A stretch of DNA of 64,000 nucleotides. Source: Pseudarthrobacter sulfonivorans. GTDB lineage: Bacteria; Actinomycetota; Actinomycetes; Actinomycetales; Micrococcaceae. The translations under genes and the position numbers were made by a program. A model generated the notes under the pieces. That model was given only the letters and a program-made list of their open reading frames with translations, searched no databases and was not told the origin of the DNA. The stretch lies in the NCBI RefSeq assembly GCF_001484605.1, contig NZ_CP013747.1, forward strand, positions 3,224,001 through 3,288,000, given 5' to 3'. Shown here in pieces: positions 52,350-61,261 of this stretch. The stretch's first letter is position 1, and every line of letters begins with the position of its first letter.

Positions 52350-52562
52350 ATGTCCGCAGAACAGAACTTCTCGAACGCGAAGTTCCTGACCGTCGCCGAA
52401 GTGGCCGAGGTCATGCGCGTCTCCAAAATGACCGTCTATCGGCTGGTCCACTCAGGCGAAATGCCCGCGGTGCGTTTCGGCCGGTCGTACCGGGTGCCGG
52501 AGAGCGCCGTCGAGCAGTACCTCAAGGGTGCTGTGGTGGACGGGCACTCCGAAACCGCCTGA
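52350..52562 (+). CDS. bldC: BldC-like MerR/excisionase-type DNA-binding protein
   Basis: 70 residues: LTVAEVAEVMRVSKMTVYRLVHSG forms the winged helix-turn-helix, followed by VRFGRSYRVPESAVEQYL. This is the whole MerR DNA-binding domain without effector domain, as in BldC, a developmental regulator in Streptomyces. Strong ribosome binding site (AGGAATAGGG). It is next to bS22, a conserved actinobacterial arrangement. Confidence 0.85.
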   Translation: MSAEQNFSNAKFLTVAEVAEVMRVSKMTVYRLVHSGEMPAVRFGRSYRVPESAVEQYLKGAVVDGHSETA

Positions 52563-52718
52563 GCATTACCTGCGGTCAGTGGGCATCGCCAAGAAGCGGT
52601 ACCCTGTTAAGGAACGTTTTACGTCATTGTAAGAATCTGTCAGTTGTTTCAGTCTGTAGCTCTGTCCACGGACCATTTCCATCAGACAGGTACTGCATCT
52701 AGTTTGTGAGGAACTTTC

Positions 52719-52817
52719 GTGGGTTCAGTTATTAAGAAGCGTCGCAAGCGTATGGCCAAGAAGAAGCACCGCAAGTTGCTTCGTAAGACCCGTCACCAGC
52801 GCCGCAATAAGAAGTAG
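52719..52817 (+). CDS. Small ribosomal protein bS22 (AURKAIP1/COX24 family)
   Basis: 32 residues, GTG start: M-G-S-V-I-K-K-R-R-K-R-M-A-K-K-K-H-R-K... to R-R-N-K-K. Almost all Lys/Arg/His, the known sequence of the 30S protein found in mycobacteria and other actinobacteria. Ribosome binding site GTGAGGAA. A strong terminator follows. It was below common gene-length cut-offs, so is easily missed. Confidence 0.9.
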   Translation: MGSVIKKRRKRMAKKKHRKLLRKTRHQRRNKK

Positions 52818-52837
52818 AGATACTTCGACAAGCGTGA

Positions 52838-52872
52838 AATGCCCGTTGCCTCTCCGGCAGCGGGCATTTTTT
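52838..52872 (+). terminator. Rho-independent terminator after bS22
   Basis: ATGCCCGTTGCC pairs with GGCAGCGGGCAT around TCTCC, followed by a run of T. Confidence 0.9.
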
Positions 52873-52909
52873 GTCTGTGTGGTCGCCACCTGCTGTGTCT
52901 CGCCGTCGC

Positions 52910-52949
52910 TTAGAGCCTGTTCCTAAACTCCGTAGGGGCAGGCTCTTAG
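52910..52949. mobile_element. Solo insertion-sequence end
   Basis: TAGAGCCTGTTCCTAAACTCC matches the outer 17 bases of the IS remnant's right end (55186-55207, reversed). An inverted CAGGCTCTTA follows at 52940-52949. No transposase here, so it is a relic that marks the left border of the decayed island. Confidence 0.6.
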
Positions 52950-53043
52950 CCTAGGCCGACCCCTCACCGGGTGCTGCGCCTAGCGGCCTGGCGGGCATTT
53001 CGGCAGCTTGCGGGGATCGGGGCGGGGCTGTGGGTTTTATGGA

Positions 53044-53400
53044 CTACCAGGTGAGGCGTGCTGACGACATGGGCTGGCGATTGGGTTCCGTGCGGTCCAC
53101 AGCAGCAGGGGCAAGCAGCGGCGCGTCCTGGCTGATGGATGACAGCTGCACGTAGCTGAGCCGGGTGAACTGGCTGTCGTCGTAGCCCAGGACAGAGACG
53201 TCCGTAGGGACCGCAGTTCGCACGGCTGTTCCGCCGTCGACAAGGACGATTCTGCGGTGGCCCAGAGCCGTGAGGTGGTCCACGGCCATCCGATGCCGGC
53301 GTGGTCGTCGCTGCTGACGGAGTCCACGAGCTCATCGACTTCCTCGCGGAGAAGGCTTACCTCCGGCGCCTGGCGGGCATATCGCGCCAGGTCCTGGCTT
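53044..53400 (-). pseudogene. LacI-family regulator remnant
   Basis: On the minus strand, one frame reads ...LLREEVDELVDSVSSDDHAGIG and the next continues MAVDHLTALGHRRIVLVDGG, so a frameshift near 53290 splits a LacI sugar-binding domain. After VDGG the conserved middle is missing and the text jumps to TDVSVLGYDDSQFTRLSYVQ and ISQDAP, which normally lies about 60 residues further on. The helix-turn-helix is not found. It has thus lost at least three parts of the protein. Confidence 0.75.
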
Positions 53401-53721
53401 CATCGGCCGACAGACCGAGGACTGAATTGCTTTCGGGGTCACCGCCCAGGTGCGGATGCGATCGGTTCACGTTCATAGGCAGAGTCGCTGGCTGGAAACG
53501 AAGCTTTGACCGCAAAGATCATCCTGCATGACGTCGGCGTCTCAGTTCCTTGGTCAAAGGGAGTAGCCGCCCCTATGGTCACCCAGGAAAGTGGGGGCTG
53601 CGGATCCCGCAAGCCCCACCCTTAGAACTACTGCCTGGTGCGCGCCCTAACGGCATCGCCTTCATGCGGAACCCGGGCGCCGCCGTCGTTCTTCAGCACC
53701 CTGGCTGGCTGGTCCCAGGCG
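53401..53721. other. Gene-free stretch
   Basis: About 320 bases between the LacI remnant and the secreted protein. Several short frames exist but none has family similarity or a ribosome binding site I can support. Probably decayed DNA. Confidence 0.5.
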
Positions 53722-54408
53722 TCACCAGCGGTGTGCTACATCGATCACCAGCCGAGACCCGTTGCCCGGGCCGGCCAGCGTGAATACCCGGAACGGCAGC
53801 CGTGCGCGGACCCCTAGCCCGATCTCCGTCACCGCCTCGAAGGTGCCTGCGAAGGCCACCTGGCGGAAGGTCTGGAAGCCGGCAACGTTCACCGCTTCGT
53901 CCCGGTTCGCCGGGGTGTAGGTCGGGTTGTAGTTCTGGTCATGGGCCGGTGCCATGACTGTCACATCGATGAACGCGCCGCCCCGCAGCGGAAGGGTGAA
54001 GCCGGACCCGTCCTGTGTCACGGCCCTGACATAGCGCACGGTGTATCTGGGGACCTCGCCGTTGACGTCCACCACCAGGCGGTCGAAGCAGGCGTGGCGC
54101 CCGGAGCGGATATTGGTGATCGGATCCTGGCTTGGACCCAACGCCAGCGTGGTGGTCGACTTGGCCAGCGAACCCCAGGTGATTCCGCAGAAGGGGGCCG
54201 CCGAGGCGGTGCCGGGCACAACGAGTCCCAGTCCTGCGGTCAGCGCCAGGACCGCCAGTAGGGCGGGTACCTTCGCCATGATGCGCCGGCGCTTTGGTCG
54301 CGCTGCATTCGGCAGCGTCTGGGACATGGTCCCGCGGGCGGGGATCCCGTTTCCGGGTCCGGAATGCTTGGGCAGCCGTCCCCACGGTGCCCGGAAGTTG
54401 ATGCTCAT
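53722..54408 (-). CDS. Secreted AMIN-like domain protein
   Basis: 228 residues from the ATG at 54408, chosen because AGGAT lies seven bases upstream; in-frame ATGs at 54327 and 54279 are nearer the signal peptide. A basic KRRR segment and a hydrophobic helix (ALLAVLALTAGLGLVVPG) ending A-S-A-A precede the mature part. The mature domain holds RHACFDRLVVDVNGEVPRYT and the long YTPANRDEAVNVAGF, as in AMIN-like proteins that bind envelope polymers. No operon partner. The relict IS lies just beyond. Confidence 0.65.
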   Translation of the reverse strand: MSINFRAPWGRLPKHSGPGNGIPARGTMSQTLPNAARPKRRRIMAKVPALLAVLALTAGLGLVVPGTASAAPFCGITWGSLAKSTTTLALGPSQDPITNIRSGRHACFDRLVVDVNGEVPRYTVRYVRAVTQDGSGFTLPLRGGAFIDVTVMAPAHDQNYNPTYTPANRDEAVNVAGFQTFRQVAFAGTFEAVTEIGLGVRARLPFRVFTLAGPGNGSRLVIDVAHRW

Positions 54409-54766
54409 TTTTACATCCTGATTGCTCAAGGGATTGCGAGTGAAGACGTCCACTGGACGTGATGGCCTCATTGCCATGTAGTGGGATGGCACCCCCGCTC
54501 CCGTTCGCGGTGCGGTGTGATGCGTTCAGTTTGTGCTCCCAGACGACGGCAAACCAGCAAGATTCGGCGACGATAATGAAACGGTTCTGCATCTATTCAC
54601 GAGTTTTTCAACCCCTGATTATGGACGATGAACCACGGATCGTGTGCCGTGGAGATCTACGCGGCCGGTGCCTCTGCCTCCGTTTCCATCCGGGTCAAAC
54701 AAACGAGGGCGTCTACGGCTGCTCCTGATGGGCGGACCGTCAGCAGATGCGGATTTCCGCCCCCGC
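54409..54766. other. Gene-free stretch before the IS remnant
   Basis: No supported gene. A TGAAACGGTTC half-palindrome lies at about 54576, reminiscent of LacI-type operators, but only one half is well matched. Confidence 0.4.
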
Positions 54767-55207
54767 TAAGAGCCTTTCCCCAAACCTGTGGCGCCCGGAG
54801 ACGAACGGTAGTGCGGCGTGGCGGCTTTTAATGAGGCGGAACTCCTGTTAGTCCGGTGATTGTCTACATCGCCGGTTCACGGGAGTTCCTTCGTGTTAGT
54901 GGGCCGTACCCAGGATGAAAGCGCTATTGAGGCTGCGGCCCGGTGTTGCCGCTTCGCTCCCTTCCACTCGTGCCCGGCACCGCGTGCACGCCGGTATCCG
55001 ACCGACACCACGAACGCGCAGTGGAGGGTGATCGATCCGCTGCTGCCGGACCCGGCCTTCATCAACGGCGCCGGCGGACGACCCGAGGCCCACTGCCGCC
55101 GGGCCATTGTCGACGCGATCGGCCCACCACGAAGCCATGGTCCGCTGGACAATGATCAGAATCACCAGCAAACGCTTGGGCAAACAGGTTTAGGAACAGG
55201 CTCTTAG
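54767..55207 (+). mobile_element. IS5-family insertion-sequence remnant with internal deletion
   Basis: Terminal repeats TAAGAGCCTTTCCCCAAACCTG (54767-54788) and, inverted, CAGGTTTAGGAACAGGCTCTTA (55186-55207): 22 bp with three mismatches. The interior keeps only the first about 45 codons of an IS5-type transposase and its last about 20 codons, so the element is non-autonomous, MITE-like, 441 bp long. Confidence 0.8.
54989..55193 (+). pseudogene. IS5-type transposase, N- and C-terminal scraps joined
   Basis: N-part: R-Y-P-T-D-T-T-N-A-Q-W-R-V-I-D-P-L-L-P, then GGRPEAHCRRAIVDAI, the opening of IS5/DUF4096 transposases. C-part, in another frame from 55131: EAMVRWTMIRITSKRLGKQV and stop at 55191-55193, the usual end of these transposases. 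The DDE core is gone. Confidence 0.8.
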
Positions 55208-55308
55208 ACACAGCCGAAAGGCGCTCCTACGGTCGCTGGGCGACCTTCGTCCCGCGTTCGGCCGCGATGCGCTCCTACGCGAGACGCAGCAGCTGGCGGG
55301 TCGGGTTC

Positions 55309-56127
55309 CTAAATGCGGGGGCCGCGGATGCGGGCGAAGCCTTTCCAAAGTCCGTAAATTACGCCGCCGGCCGTTGCTGCCTTGAGGCCCAGGGTTGCGG
55401 CGCGGCGGCCGGAACGGAAGTCGTAGACCGGCCAGTTGTTGTCCCGCGCGTGGCGGCGGAGCCTGGCATCGGGGTTGATGGCTACCGGGTGCCCCACCAG
55501 GGTCAGCAGCGGGATGTCATTGTATGAGTCGCTGTAGGCCCAGCACCGCTTGAGGTCCAGGCCTTCGGCGTGGGCCAGGGCCTGCACTGCCACTGCCTTG
55601 GCGGAACCGTGCAGGATGTCGCCCACCAGCCGGCCGGTGTACATGCCGTCGGCAACCTCGCCCACGGTGCCCAAGGCTCCGGTCAGGCCGAGCCTGGTGG
55701 AAATGACCGCGGCAACCTCGATGGGGGTTGCGGTAACCAGCCAGACCCGCCGGCCCACGCGCAGGTGCTGCTGCGCCAGTGCCTTGGCGCCGGGCCAGAT
55801 CCTGGACGCGATCATTTCGTCGTAGACCTCTTCGCCCAGGGCCTTGACGTCCTCCACGGTGATGCCCTCGGCGAGGGTGAGGGCGGAGTCGCGGACAGCG
55901 TGGACATCGTCCATGTTCTCGCCGCGCGCCACAAATTTGAACTGCTTCCACGCGAACCCCGCAGCCTGCGTCAGGGTGAAGGCGCCGCGTTGGTGCATCT
56001 TGCGGGCAACATGGAAGAGGCTGGCGCCCTTCATGAGGGTGTTATCGACGTCGAAGAAGGCGGCTTCGCCGGTCTGCATCAACGCATCCGGCTGGGTCAC
56101 CACAGCGACGTACTTCTCCTCGGGCAT
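55309..56127 (-). CDS. HAD-IB family hydrolase
   Basis: 272 residues from the ATG at 56127; a TTG at 56145 is an alternative. HAD motif I FFDVDNTLMKGAS, motif II VTATP, motif IV YSDSYNDIPLL, with a helical cap between. HAD-IB phosphatases include phosphoserine and acyl-phosphate enzymes; the hydrophobic C-terminus (KAATAGGVIYGLWK) suggests membrane contact. It diverges from the glutaredoxin-Rex pair, a common actinobacterial arrangement. Confidence 0.88.
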   Translation of the reverse strand: MPEEKYVAVVTQPDALMQTGEAAFFDVDNTLMKGASLFHVARKMHQRGAFTLTQAAGFAWKQFKFVARGENMDDVHAVRDSALTLAEGITVEDVKALGEEVYDEMIASRIWPGAKALAQQHLRVGRRVWLVTATPIEVAAVISTRLGLTGALGTVGEVADGMYTGRLVGDILHGSAKAVAVQALAHAEGLDLKRCWAYSDSYNDIPLLTLVGHPVAINPDARLRRHARDNNWPVYDFRSGRRAATLGLKAATAGGVIYGLWKGFARIRGPRI

Positions 56128-56265
56128 GTCCACGAGTCTAGTCAATACTCGGTGACCAAGATTTCAGTGCCAGCGTGAGTGCCAGTGCCCGCCCGGATAC
56201 CCGCGTCGCCGTACGCCCCGCCGTCGGCCAGTGTTCTCTGCCCTGAAGGGCGATACGGTTAATGC

Positions 56266-56541
56266 ATGGCAAAACCCGAGGTAGTCCTCATCACCAAAGC
56301 AGACTGTCACCTGTGTGCAGGGGCGCGCGACGCCGTCGGACGCGTTACTGCATCGCTGGGACTCGGGTGGACGGAACAGCAGGTGGACGAGCTGCCGGAA
56401 CTGCGTGAGCGGTACGCGGAGGAAATCCCCGTAGTCCTGGTGGATGGAATCCAACGCGATTTCTGGAAGATCGACGAAGCCCGGCTGGAGCGCGTCCTCA
56501 AACGCGCCATGGCCCAATCGGCAAGCGGCCTCGCAGAATGA
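56266..56541 (+). CDS. Glutaredoxin-like protein
   Basis: 91 residues. Thioredoxin-fold protein with CHLC at about 14-17 and the cis-Pro loop EEIPVVLVDG. Cysteine pair and length match DUF836/glutaredoxin-like proteins of actinobacteria. It precedes Rex by 69 bp and may be co-regulated by redox. Confidence 0.85.
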   Translation: MAKPEVVLITKADCHLCAGARDAVGRVTASLGLGWTEQQVDELPELRERYAEEIPVVLVDGIQRDFWKIDEARLERVLKRAMAQSASGLAE

Positions 56542-56610
56542 CACCGGCTTTGTTGGCACCAGCGGCGGGGCTCTAGAGTGGAGTCACGACGCGATGGGAT
56601 GGAGGGGATA

Positions 56611-57336
56611 GTGACTTCGCTGGATTCAACTCCCCAGGCTGTCCAAGGTGCAGAAACTGGCCACAGTACACAGCCTGTCCACGGTACAGAGGCCGCCAAG
56701 CAAATACCGCCCGCAGCAGTGGCCCGGTTGACCATCTACCTGCGCGCCCTTAACACCCTGCTGTCCGACGGCGTCGAACGGGTATCTTCGGAATCGCTGG
56801 CGGAAGCTTCAGGCGTGAGCTCGTCAACCCTGCGCAAGGACCTTTCCTATGTGGGTTCCTACGGCACGCGCGGAGTGGGCTACGAAGTGCAGTACCTGAG
56901 CCGTCACATCTCCGCGGCCCTGGGGCTGACCCACGACTGGAAGGTCGCCATTGTTGGCGCGGGTAACCTCGGCAAGGCCCTGGCCCGTTACGGCGGCTTC
57001 GAGTCCCGCGGGTTTGACGTCGTGGCAATTTTCGACGCCGACCAGATGGTGGTGGGCAATGAGGTGGGCTGGCTGCGCGTCAGTGACGCTGCGGACATGG
57101 AGGCCGTGTTGCAGCGGACGGGCGCCAACATGGTGGTCCTGGCACTTCCGGCCCACGTGGCGCAGGCCGTGTGCGACCGCGTGGTGGCGGCGGGTGTCCA
57201 CAGCATCCTGAGCTTCGCCCCCGTTATGCTGCAGGTCCCCGAGGGCGTCAACCTCCGCAAGGTGGATATGGCCACCGAACTGCAGATCCTCGCCTATCAC
57301 GCACAACGGGCGCAGACCCCGGACCAGACCGCCTAG
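56611..57336 (+). CDS. rex: Redox-sensing transcriptional repressor Rex
   Basis: 241 residues from the GTG at 56611, preceded by GGAGGGG. Winged helix with SSSTLRKDLSYVGSYGTRGVGY (DNA recognition), then a Rossmann domain with VAIVGAGNLGKALA and the Asp of IFDAD. Senses NADH/NAD+ and controls respiration genes; the Ccs operon downstream in this window is a plausible target. Confidence 0.92.
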   Translation: MTSLDSTPQAVQGAETGHSTQPVHGTEAAKQIPPAAVARLTIYLRALNTLLSDGVERVSSESLAEASGVSSSTLRKDLSYVGSYGTRGVGYEVQYLSRHISAALGLTHDWKVAIVGAGNLGKALARYGGFESRGFDVVAIFDADQMVVGNEVGWLRVSDAADMEAVLQRTGANMVVLALPAHVAQAVCDRVVAAGVHSILSFAPVMLQVPEGVNLRKVDMATELQILAYHAQRAQTPDQTA

Positions 57337-57393
57337 TTCGTCGGCGGCTGATGGGGCCCACGCCCGTTAGGGTGTGGATGCGGCTCGTTGGTA

Positions 57394-58191
57394 CTACTGC
57401 CCGTAGGGGTTGCCAGGCGTGGTGCCCGGGGCGCCGTACGGGTTAGCGAACGGCTGCTGCTTGCGGAAGTAAGGTGCCGCGGTCGGCAGGTAGAGCAGCA
57501 CGATCGCTGCGATCCCGGCCAGCGTCCCCACGGTTCCGAGGCTCGGTGGTCCGAAGAGGCCGAAAATGGACAGTGCCGCGAAAACGGTGCCGAGAATTCG
57601 GGCCCAGTTCTTGCCCTTACGGACGAAGAACGCCACCAGCGCGTACAGCCCGGCGCCGATGATGGCGAAGACCACGAGCGACCCGGCGAGGATGCCCTTG
57701 AAATCGTCGAACGCAAACTCCGTGCCGGTGGCGCCACCGCTGCGCATGGCGTCTTCGAAGGCGCGGCGCATCGCCGGGTCATCGAGCATGCCAATGCCCA
57801 TCAGCAGGCTGATGACATACACAACCCCCGCGCCAATCAGCAGCCAGAACGAGATGTTGACCAGCTGGGGAACCCCGTTGGATCCCGTGGCCTGCGGCTG
57901 TTCGGACGGGTACTGCGCGTAAGGGGACTGCCCGTACGGCTGCTGGCCATAGGGCGGAGGCGTGGGCTGGCCGAACTGCGGCGGGTTGTTCTGGCCATAC
58001 TGTGGGGCGTTTTGCCCGTACTGGGGTGCCGGGGGAGTCTGCTGGCCATACTGCGGGGCGTTTTGCCCGTACTGTGGCGCCGGCGGTGTGGGCTGCCCGA
58101 ACTGCGGGCTGTTCTCGCCGTATCGGGGCGCTGGCGGCTGGTTGCCCGGCTCGGGCTCGTTTGGGACGGGAGGCGGGACAGGCGTGCTCAT
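57394..58191 (-). CDS. Membrane protein with Pro-Gln-Tyr-Gly repeats
   Basis: 265 residues. The first 100 are repeats of P-x-P-Q-Y-G-Q-N-A, a low-complexity intracellular tail. About four hydrophobic helices follow (ISFWLLIGAGVVYVISL at about 114). The closing PYGAPGTTPGNPYGQ again repeats. Similar in build to the neighbour at 58372-59070; both are transcribed on the minus strand. Function unknown, perhaps DUF4064-like. Confidence 0.75.
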   Translation of the reverse strand: MSTPVPPPVPNEPEPGNQPPAPRYGENSPQFGQPTPPAPQYGQNAPQYGQQTPPAPQYGQNAPQYGQNNPPQFGQPTPPPYGQQPYGQSPYAQYPSEQPQATGSNGVPQLVNISFWLLIGAGVVYVISLLMGIGMLDDPAMRRAFEDAMRSGGATGTEFAFDDFKGILAGSLVVFAIIGAGLYALVAFFVRKGKNWARILGTVFAALSIFGLFGPPSLGTVGTLAGIAAIVLLYLPTAAPYFRKQQPFANPYGAPGTTPGNPYGQ

Positions 58192-58371
58192 GAGCGGTCC
58201 TTTGCAGGTCGGATGTCAGTTCGGCTGTTGGGTGCAGTCCAACTGGCCTGCCCCCAGTACGGCTTACTTCCCACCGTACCCCCGGCGGGTGCCGCGGGGG
58301 ATCATTCCGGAGAGGTATTCCCACAGAACTCAGCGGGGGTCGCGCAAGTCTGTGTTTCTACTGGATCCGGT

Positions 58372-59070
58372 CTACGCGCGGCCCTTGACGGAGTTGAACC
58401 AGGCCTGCGAGTTGGGCAGCCACATGAGTACCGTTGCTGCGGCGCTGATGAGGAAGCCCAGCCAGTTGTTGCCGATGCCTTGGCCCATGCCGCCACCGCC
58501 CACGCTGCCGCCGAGCACGGCGAGAACAAGCGAAACGCCGGCCACGATGGTGAGCGCAAGGCGGGCCCATTCCTTGCCCTCCTTCATCTTCAGGACCAGG
58601 ACAATCTGGGCCGCCGCGAGGGCCAGTGCCACCAGGACCAGAAGGAGGATCACCGCAGCCAATCCGGGCGCCACTGTGAACAATGCAAGAGTGACAAGCA
58701 CTCCGAAGAGGCCGCCCAACACACCCAGCATGCCGCCGATGAGCCAGATCCAGTAGGAGACCTTGAGCTCGGTGGGCAGCCCGGTCACGCTGAACATGCC
58801 GGAGAACCCGGCCTTGGGCATAACGTCGTTGAAGTTGCGGGGGCCGTCGGTTGGCATCTCAAAGCGGAAGCCGCCCGGCTGGCCCGGCTGGTTGTATGGC
58901 TGCCCGGGTTGGCCATACGCCTGGCTCGGCTGCGGGTAGGCGGGTGGCGGCTGGTAGCCGGCCGGAGGAACGTTGCTGACAGGCGGCTGAGAGACGGGCG
59001 GCTGGGCGCCGGGCTGCTCGGCACCGGGCTGTTGGGGCTGCTGTGGCTGCGGTACTTCACTGTTGCTCAT
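58372..59070 (-). CDS. Membrane protein with Pro-Gln-rich tail
   Basis: 232 residues from the ATG at 59070. A PQQPGAEQPGAQPP tail of about 70 residues, then about four hydrophobic helices (WIWLIGGMLGVLGGLFGVL and following). It shares build and direction with 57394-58191; the two are a probable tandem pair of diverged copies. No known motif. Confidence 0.75.
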   Translation of the reverse strand: MSNSEVPQPQQPQQPGAEQPGAQPPVSQPPVSNVPPAGYQPPPAYPQPSQAYGQPGQPYNQPGQPGGFRFEMPTDGPRNFNDVMPKAGFSGMFSVTGLPTELKVSYWIWLIGGMLGVLGGLFGVLVTLALFTVAPGLAAVILLLVLVALALAAAQIVLVLKMKEGKEWARLALTIVAGVSLVLAVLGGSVGGGGMGQGIGNNWLGFLISAAATVLMWLPNSQAWFNSVKGRA

Positions 59071-59120
59071 GGGTCTCACTGTAGACCGCGTGTCCGCCTG
59101 TATCTAGGGGATTAAACAAA

Positions 59121-59163
59121 GCACCCCGGCCGCCAGATTCCGGGGAAGTGGCGGCCGGGGTGC
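59121..59163. terminator. Terminator hairpin
   Basis: GCACCCCGGCCGCCA pairs with TGGCGGCCGGGGTGC (15 bp), placed just beyond the YceI stop codon on the minus strand. Confidence 0.85.
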
Positions 59164-59177
59164 TTCGGGAAGAAAAG

Positions 59178-59726
59178 CTAGGCTGCGGGTGCGATGAACG
59201 CGAGCTCCAGGTTGACGGCAACCTTGTCGCTGACCAGCACGCCGCCGGCTTCCAGCACGGCGTTCCAGGTCAGGCCGAAGTCCTTGCGGCTGATGGTGGT
59301 TTCAGCGGAGACGCCGGCGCGGGTCATGCCGAACGGGTCCACGGCCACGCCGTTGAACTCGGTCTCAAGGGCAACGGGGCGGGTGACGCCCTTGATGGTG
59401 AGGTCCCCGGTCAGCTCGTAGCTGTTGCCCTTGGCCACGAGGCCGTTGGAGACGAAGGAGATTTCCGGAAAGGCCTCGACGTCGAAGAAGTCTTCGCCGC
59501 GGACGTGGCCGTCGCGGTTGACATCGCCGGAGTCGAAGCTGGCGGTCTGGATGGTGGCGCTGATCTTGGAATCGGCCACGTTGTCGGCGAGGTCCAGGGT
59601 TGCCACGGCATCCTTGAACTGGCCGCGGACCTTGCTGATGCCGGCGTGCCGGACGGTGAAGGCGATCTCGCTGTGCGCGTTGTCGAGGGTCCAGGTGCCG
59701 GTGGTGACGTCTGCGGGAAGAGTCAT
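59178..59726 (-). CDS. YceI family protein
   Basis: 182 residues from the ATG at 59726 with CAAGGAG upstream. Lipocalin-like beta barrel: GTWTLDNAHSEIAFTVRHAG, then FPEISFVSNGL, and DFGLTWNAVLEAGG near the C-terminus. YceI proteins bind polyprenoid or amphiphilic molecules. No signal peptide is visible, so it would be cytoplasmic. Confidence 0.92.
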   Translation of the reverse strand: MTLPADVTTGTWTLDNAHSEIAFTVRHAGISKVRGQFKDAVATLDLADNVADSKISATIQTASFDSGDVNRDGHVRGEDFFDVEAFPEISFVSNGLVAKGNSYELTGDLTIKGVTRPVALETEFNGVAVDPFGMTRAGVSAETTISRKDFGLTWNAVLEAGGVLVSDKVAVNLELAFIAPAA

Positions 59727-59928
59727 GGTGTTTCTCCTTGGGTTTGTCGGGTGGTGCTTCCGGATAGCTTGACGCTTCATCTGTTGAATCCTCAACTATC
59801 CGCTGCATCCAGTATAAACATGCGTTTGCATGTTTTGTTCCCGGTTCCGGAACATTTTTCCAAAAATTTCAGTTCTACTGGATGTAGAAGATTTCGGATC
59901 GCACGCCATCTTTGAGAAACTGGTAAAC

Positions 59929-60609
59929 ATGCCCCAATCCACTGTCCATCTGCTCCGCCACGGCGAGGTCCACAATCCTGACCGCGTTTTGTACGGCAGG
60001 CTGCCCGAATTCCACCTCTCCGAGCTGGGCCGGGAAATGGCGCAGATGCTCGCCGACCACTTCGCCGAGCGTGCCGCGCGCGGGGCAAGGATCGTCTACC
60101 TCGCGGCGTCGCCGCTGGTCAGGGCGCAGGAAACAGCGGCCCCCACGGCAGAGGCGCTTGGTCTGGAACTCCACACGGACAGCCGCATCATTGAAGCGGA
60201 AAACTACTTCCAGGGGATGCAGGTCACCAAGGCCGAACTCCGGAAGCCCAAGCACTGGCCCCACCTGGTCAACCCGTTCCGGCCGTCCTGGGGCGAACCG
60301 TACAAGGCCCAGGCCGCGCGCGTCATGTCAGCTGTTGAGGACGCCCGGCTCCGGGCCATCGAACTGGCCGCCGGCGACTACGGAACCGATGGCCCGGAAG
60401 CCATTATGGTCAGCCACCAGCTCCCCATCTGGGCCACCCGCCTCAGCGCCGAAGGCAGGCCGCTGTGGCATGACCCGCGCAAACGCGAGTGCACGCTGAC
60501 GTCCATCACCTCCCTGGTGTTCGACGACGACGGCTCGCTCCTGCGCGTTGAGTACAGTGAGCCCGCTGCCGTACTTCTTCCCGGTGCCGCCAGCACCCCC
60601 GGAGCCTGA
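59929..60609 (+). CDS. Histidine phosphatase family protein
   Basis: 226 residues from the ATG at 59929. Phosphoglycerate-mutase-like: LLRHGEVHNP (catalytic His), the AASPLVRAQETAAP segment and MVSHQLPIWATRL. The first gene of the Ccs operon; TlpA begins 1 bp after its stop. Substrate unknown. Confidence 0.88.
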   Translation: MPQSTVHLLRHGEVHNPDRVLYGRLPEFHLSELGREMAQMLADHFAERAARGARIVYLAASPLVRAQETAAPTAEALGLELHTDSRIIEAENYFQGMQVTKAELRKPKHWPHLVNPFRPSWGEPYKAQAARVMSAVEDARLRAIELAAGDYGTDGPEAIMVSHQLPIWATRLSAEGRPLWHDPRKRECTLTSITSLVFDDDGSLLRVEYSEPAAVLLPGAASTPGA

Positions 60610-60610
60610 C

Positions 60611-61246
60611 ATGACTGACCCTCGCGCAACATCCCGCGCAATTTCAGGCACAGCGTCCCGCCGTGCCGTACTCGCGGCCGGCGGCGCCGCCCTGACCGCC
60701 CTGACCCTGGGCCTGTCCGCCTGTGCGCAGGAAGACGCCCTCGCCAAGCAGGCCAAAGCCGGCGACAACAAGAACTACGTGGCCGGGGACGGCTCGGTGA
60801 CCGAGTTCACCGCGGCGGACCGCAAGGCCGCCGTCGCCATTAACGGCACGCTGTTCAACGGCGCCCAGATAGCCCCAGCGGACTTCCAGGGCAAGGTGAC
60901 CGTCCTGAACTTCTGGTTCGCCGCCTGCGCACCCTGCCGCGTTGAAGCACCCATCCTGGAAGAACTGCACCAGGATTTCAAGGGCCAGGGCGTGCAGTTC
61001 TTTGGCGTCAACCTCCGCGATGAAAAAGGCACCGCAGAGGCCTTCGACAAGACGTTCAACCTGACCTACCCCAGCTTCGACGACAAGAACGGCGGCGTGC
61101 TCCTGGCCGTCTCCGGGCTGGTCCCGCCGGGGGCAGTCCCCACGACGCTGGTCCTGGACAAGCAGGGCCGCGTGGCCTCGCGCGTGCTGGGCGAAATCCA
61201 GAAGGGCACCCTCAAAGCCCTCATCACCGCCGCCGTGGCAGAGTAG
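60611..61246 (+). CDS. TlpA/ResA-like thiol-disulphide reductase lipoprotein
   Basis: 211 residues. Lipobox L-S-A-C at Cys38 after a hydrophobic run. The thioredoxin domain has FWFAACAPCRVEAP with the redox pair Cys106/Cys109 and the cis-Pro loop PGAVPTTLVLD. It reduces apocytochrome c cysteines before haem attachment, with electrons from CcdA. Operon position between phosphatase and CcdA fits. Confidence 0.9.
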   Translation: MTDPRATSRAISGTASRRAVLAAGGAALTALTLGLSACAQEDALAKQAKAGDNKNYVAGDGSVTEFTAADRKAAVAINGTLFNGAQIAPADFQGKVTVLNFWFAACAPCRVEAPILEELHQDFKGQGVQFFGVNLRDEKGTAEAFDKTFNLTYPSFDDKNGGVLLAVSGLVPPGAVPTTLVLDKQGRVASRVLGEIQKGTLKALITAAVAE

Positions 61247-61261
61247 CGGCGGCCCCGGACC

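Noticed and set aside
57388..59115. 575-codon plus-strand frame opposite the two Pro-Gln-rich membrane proteins
   Set aside because: Runs through two real genes and their intergenic gap without domain similarity; shadow frame.
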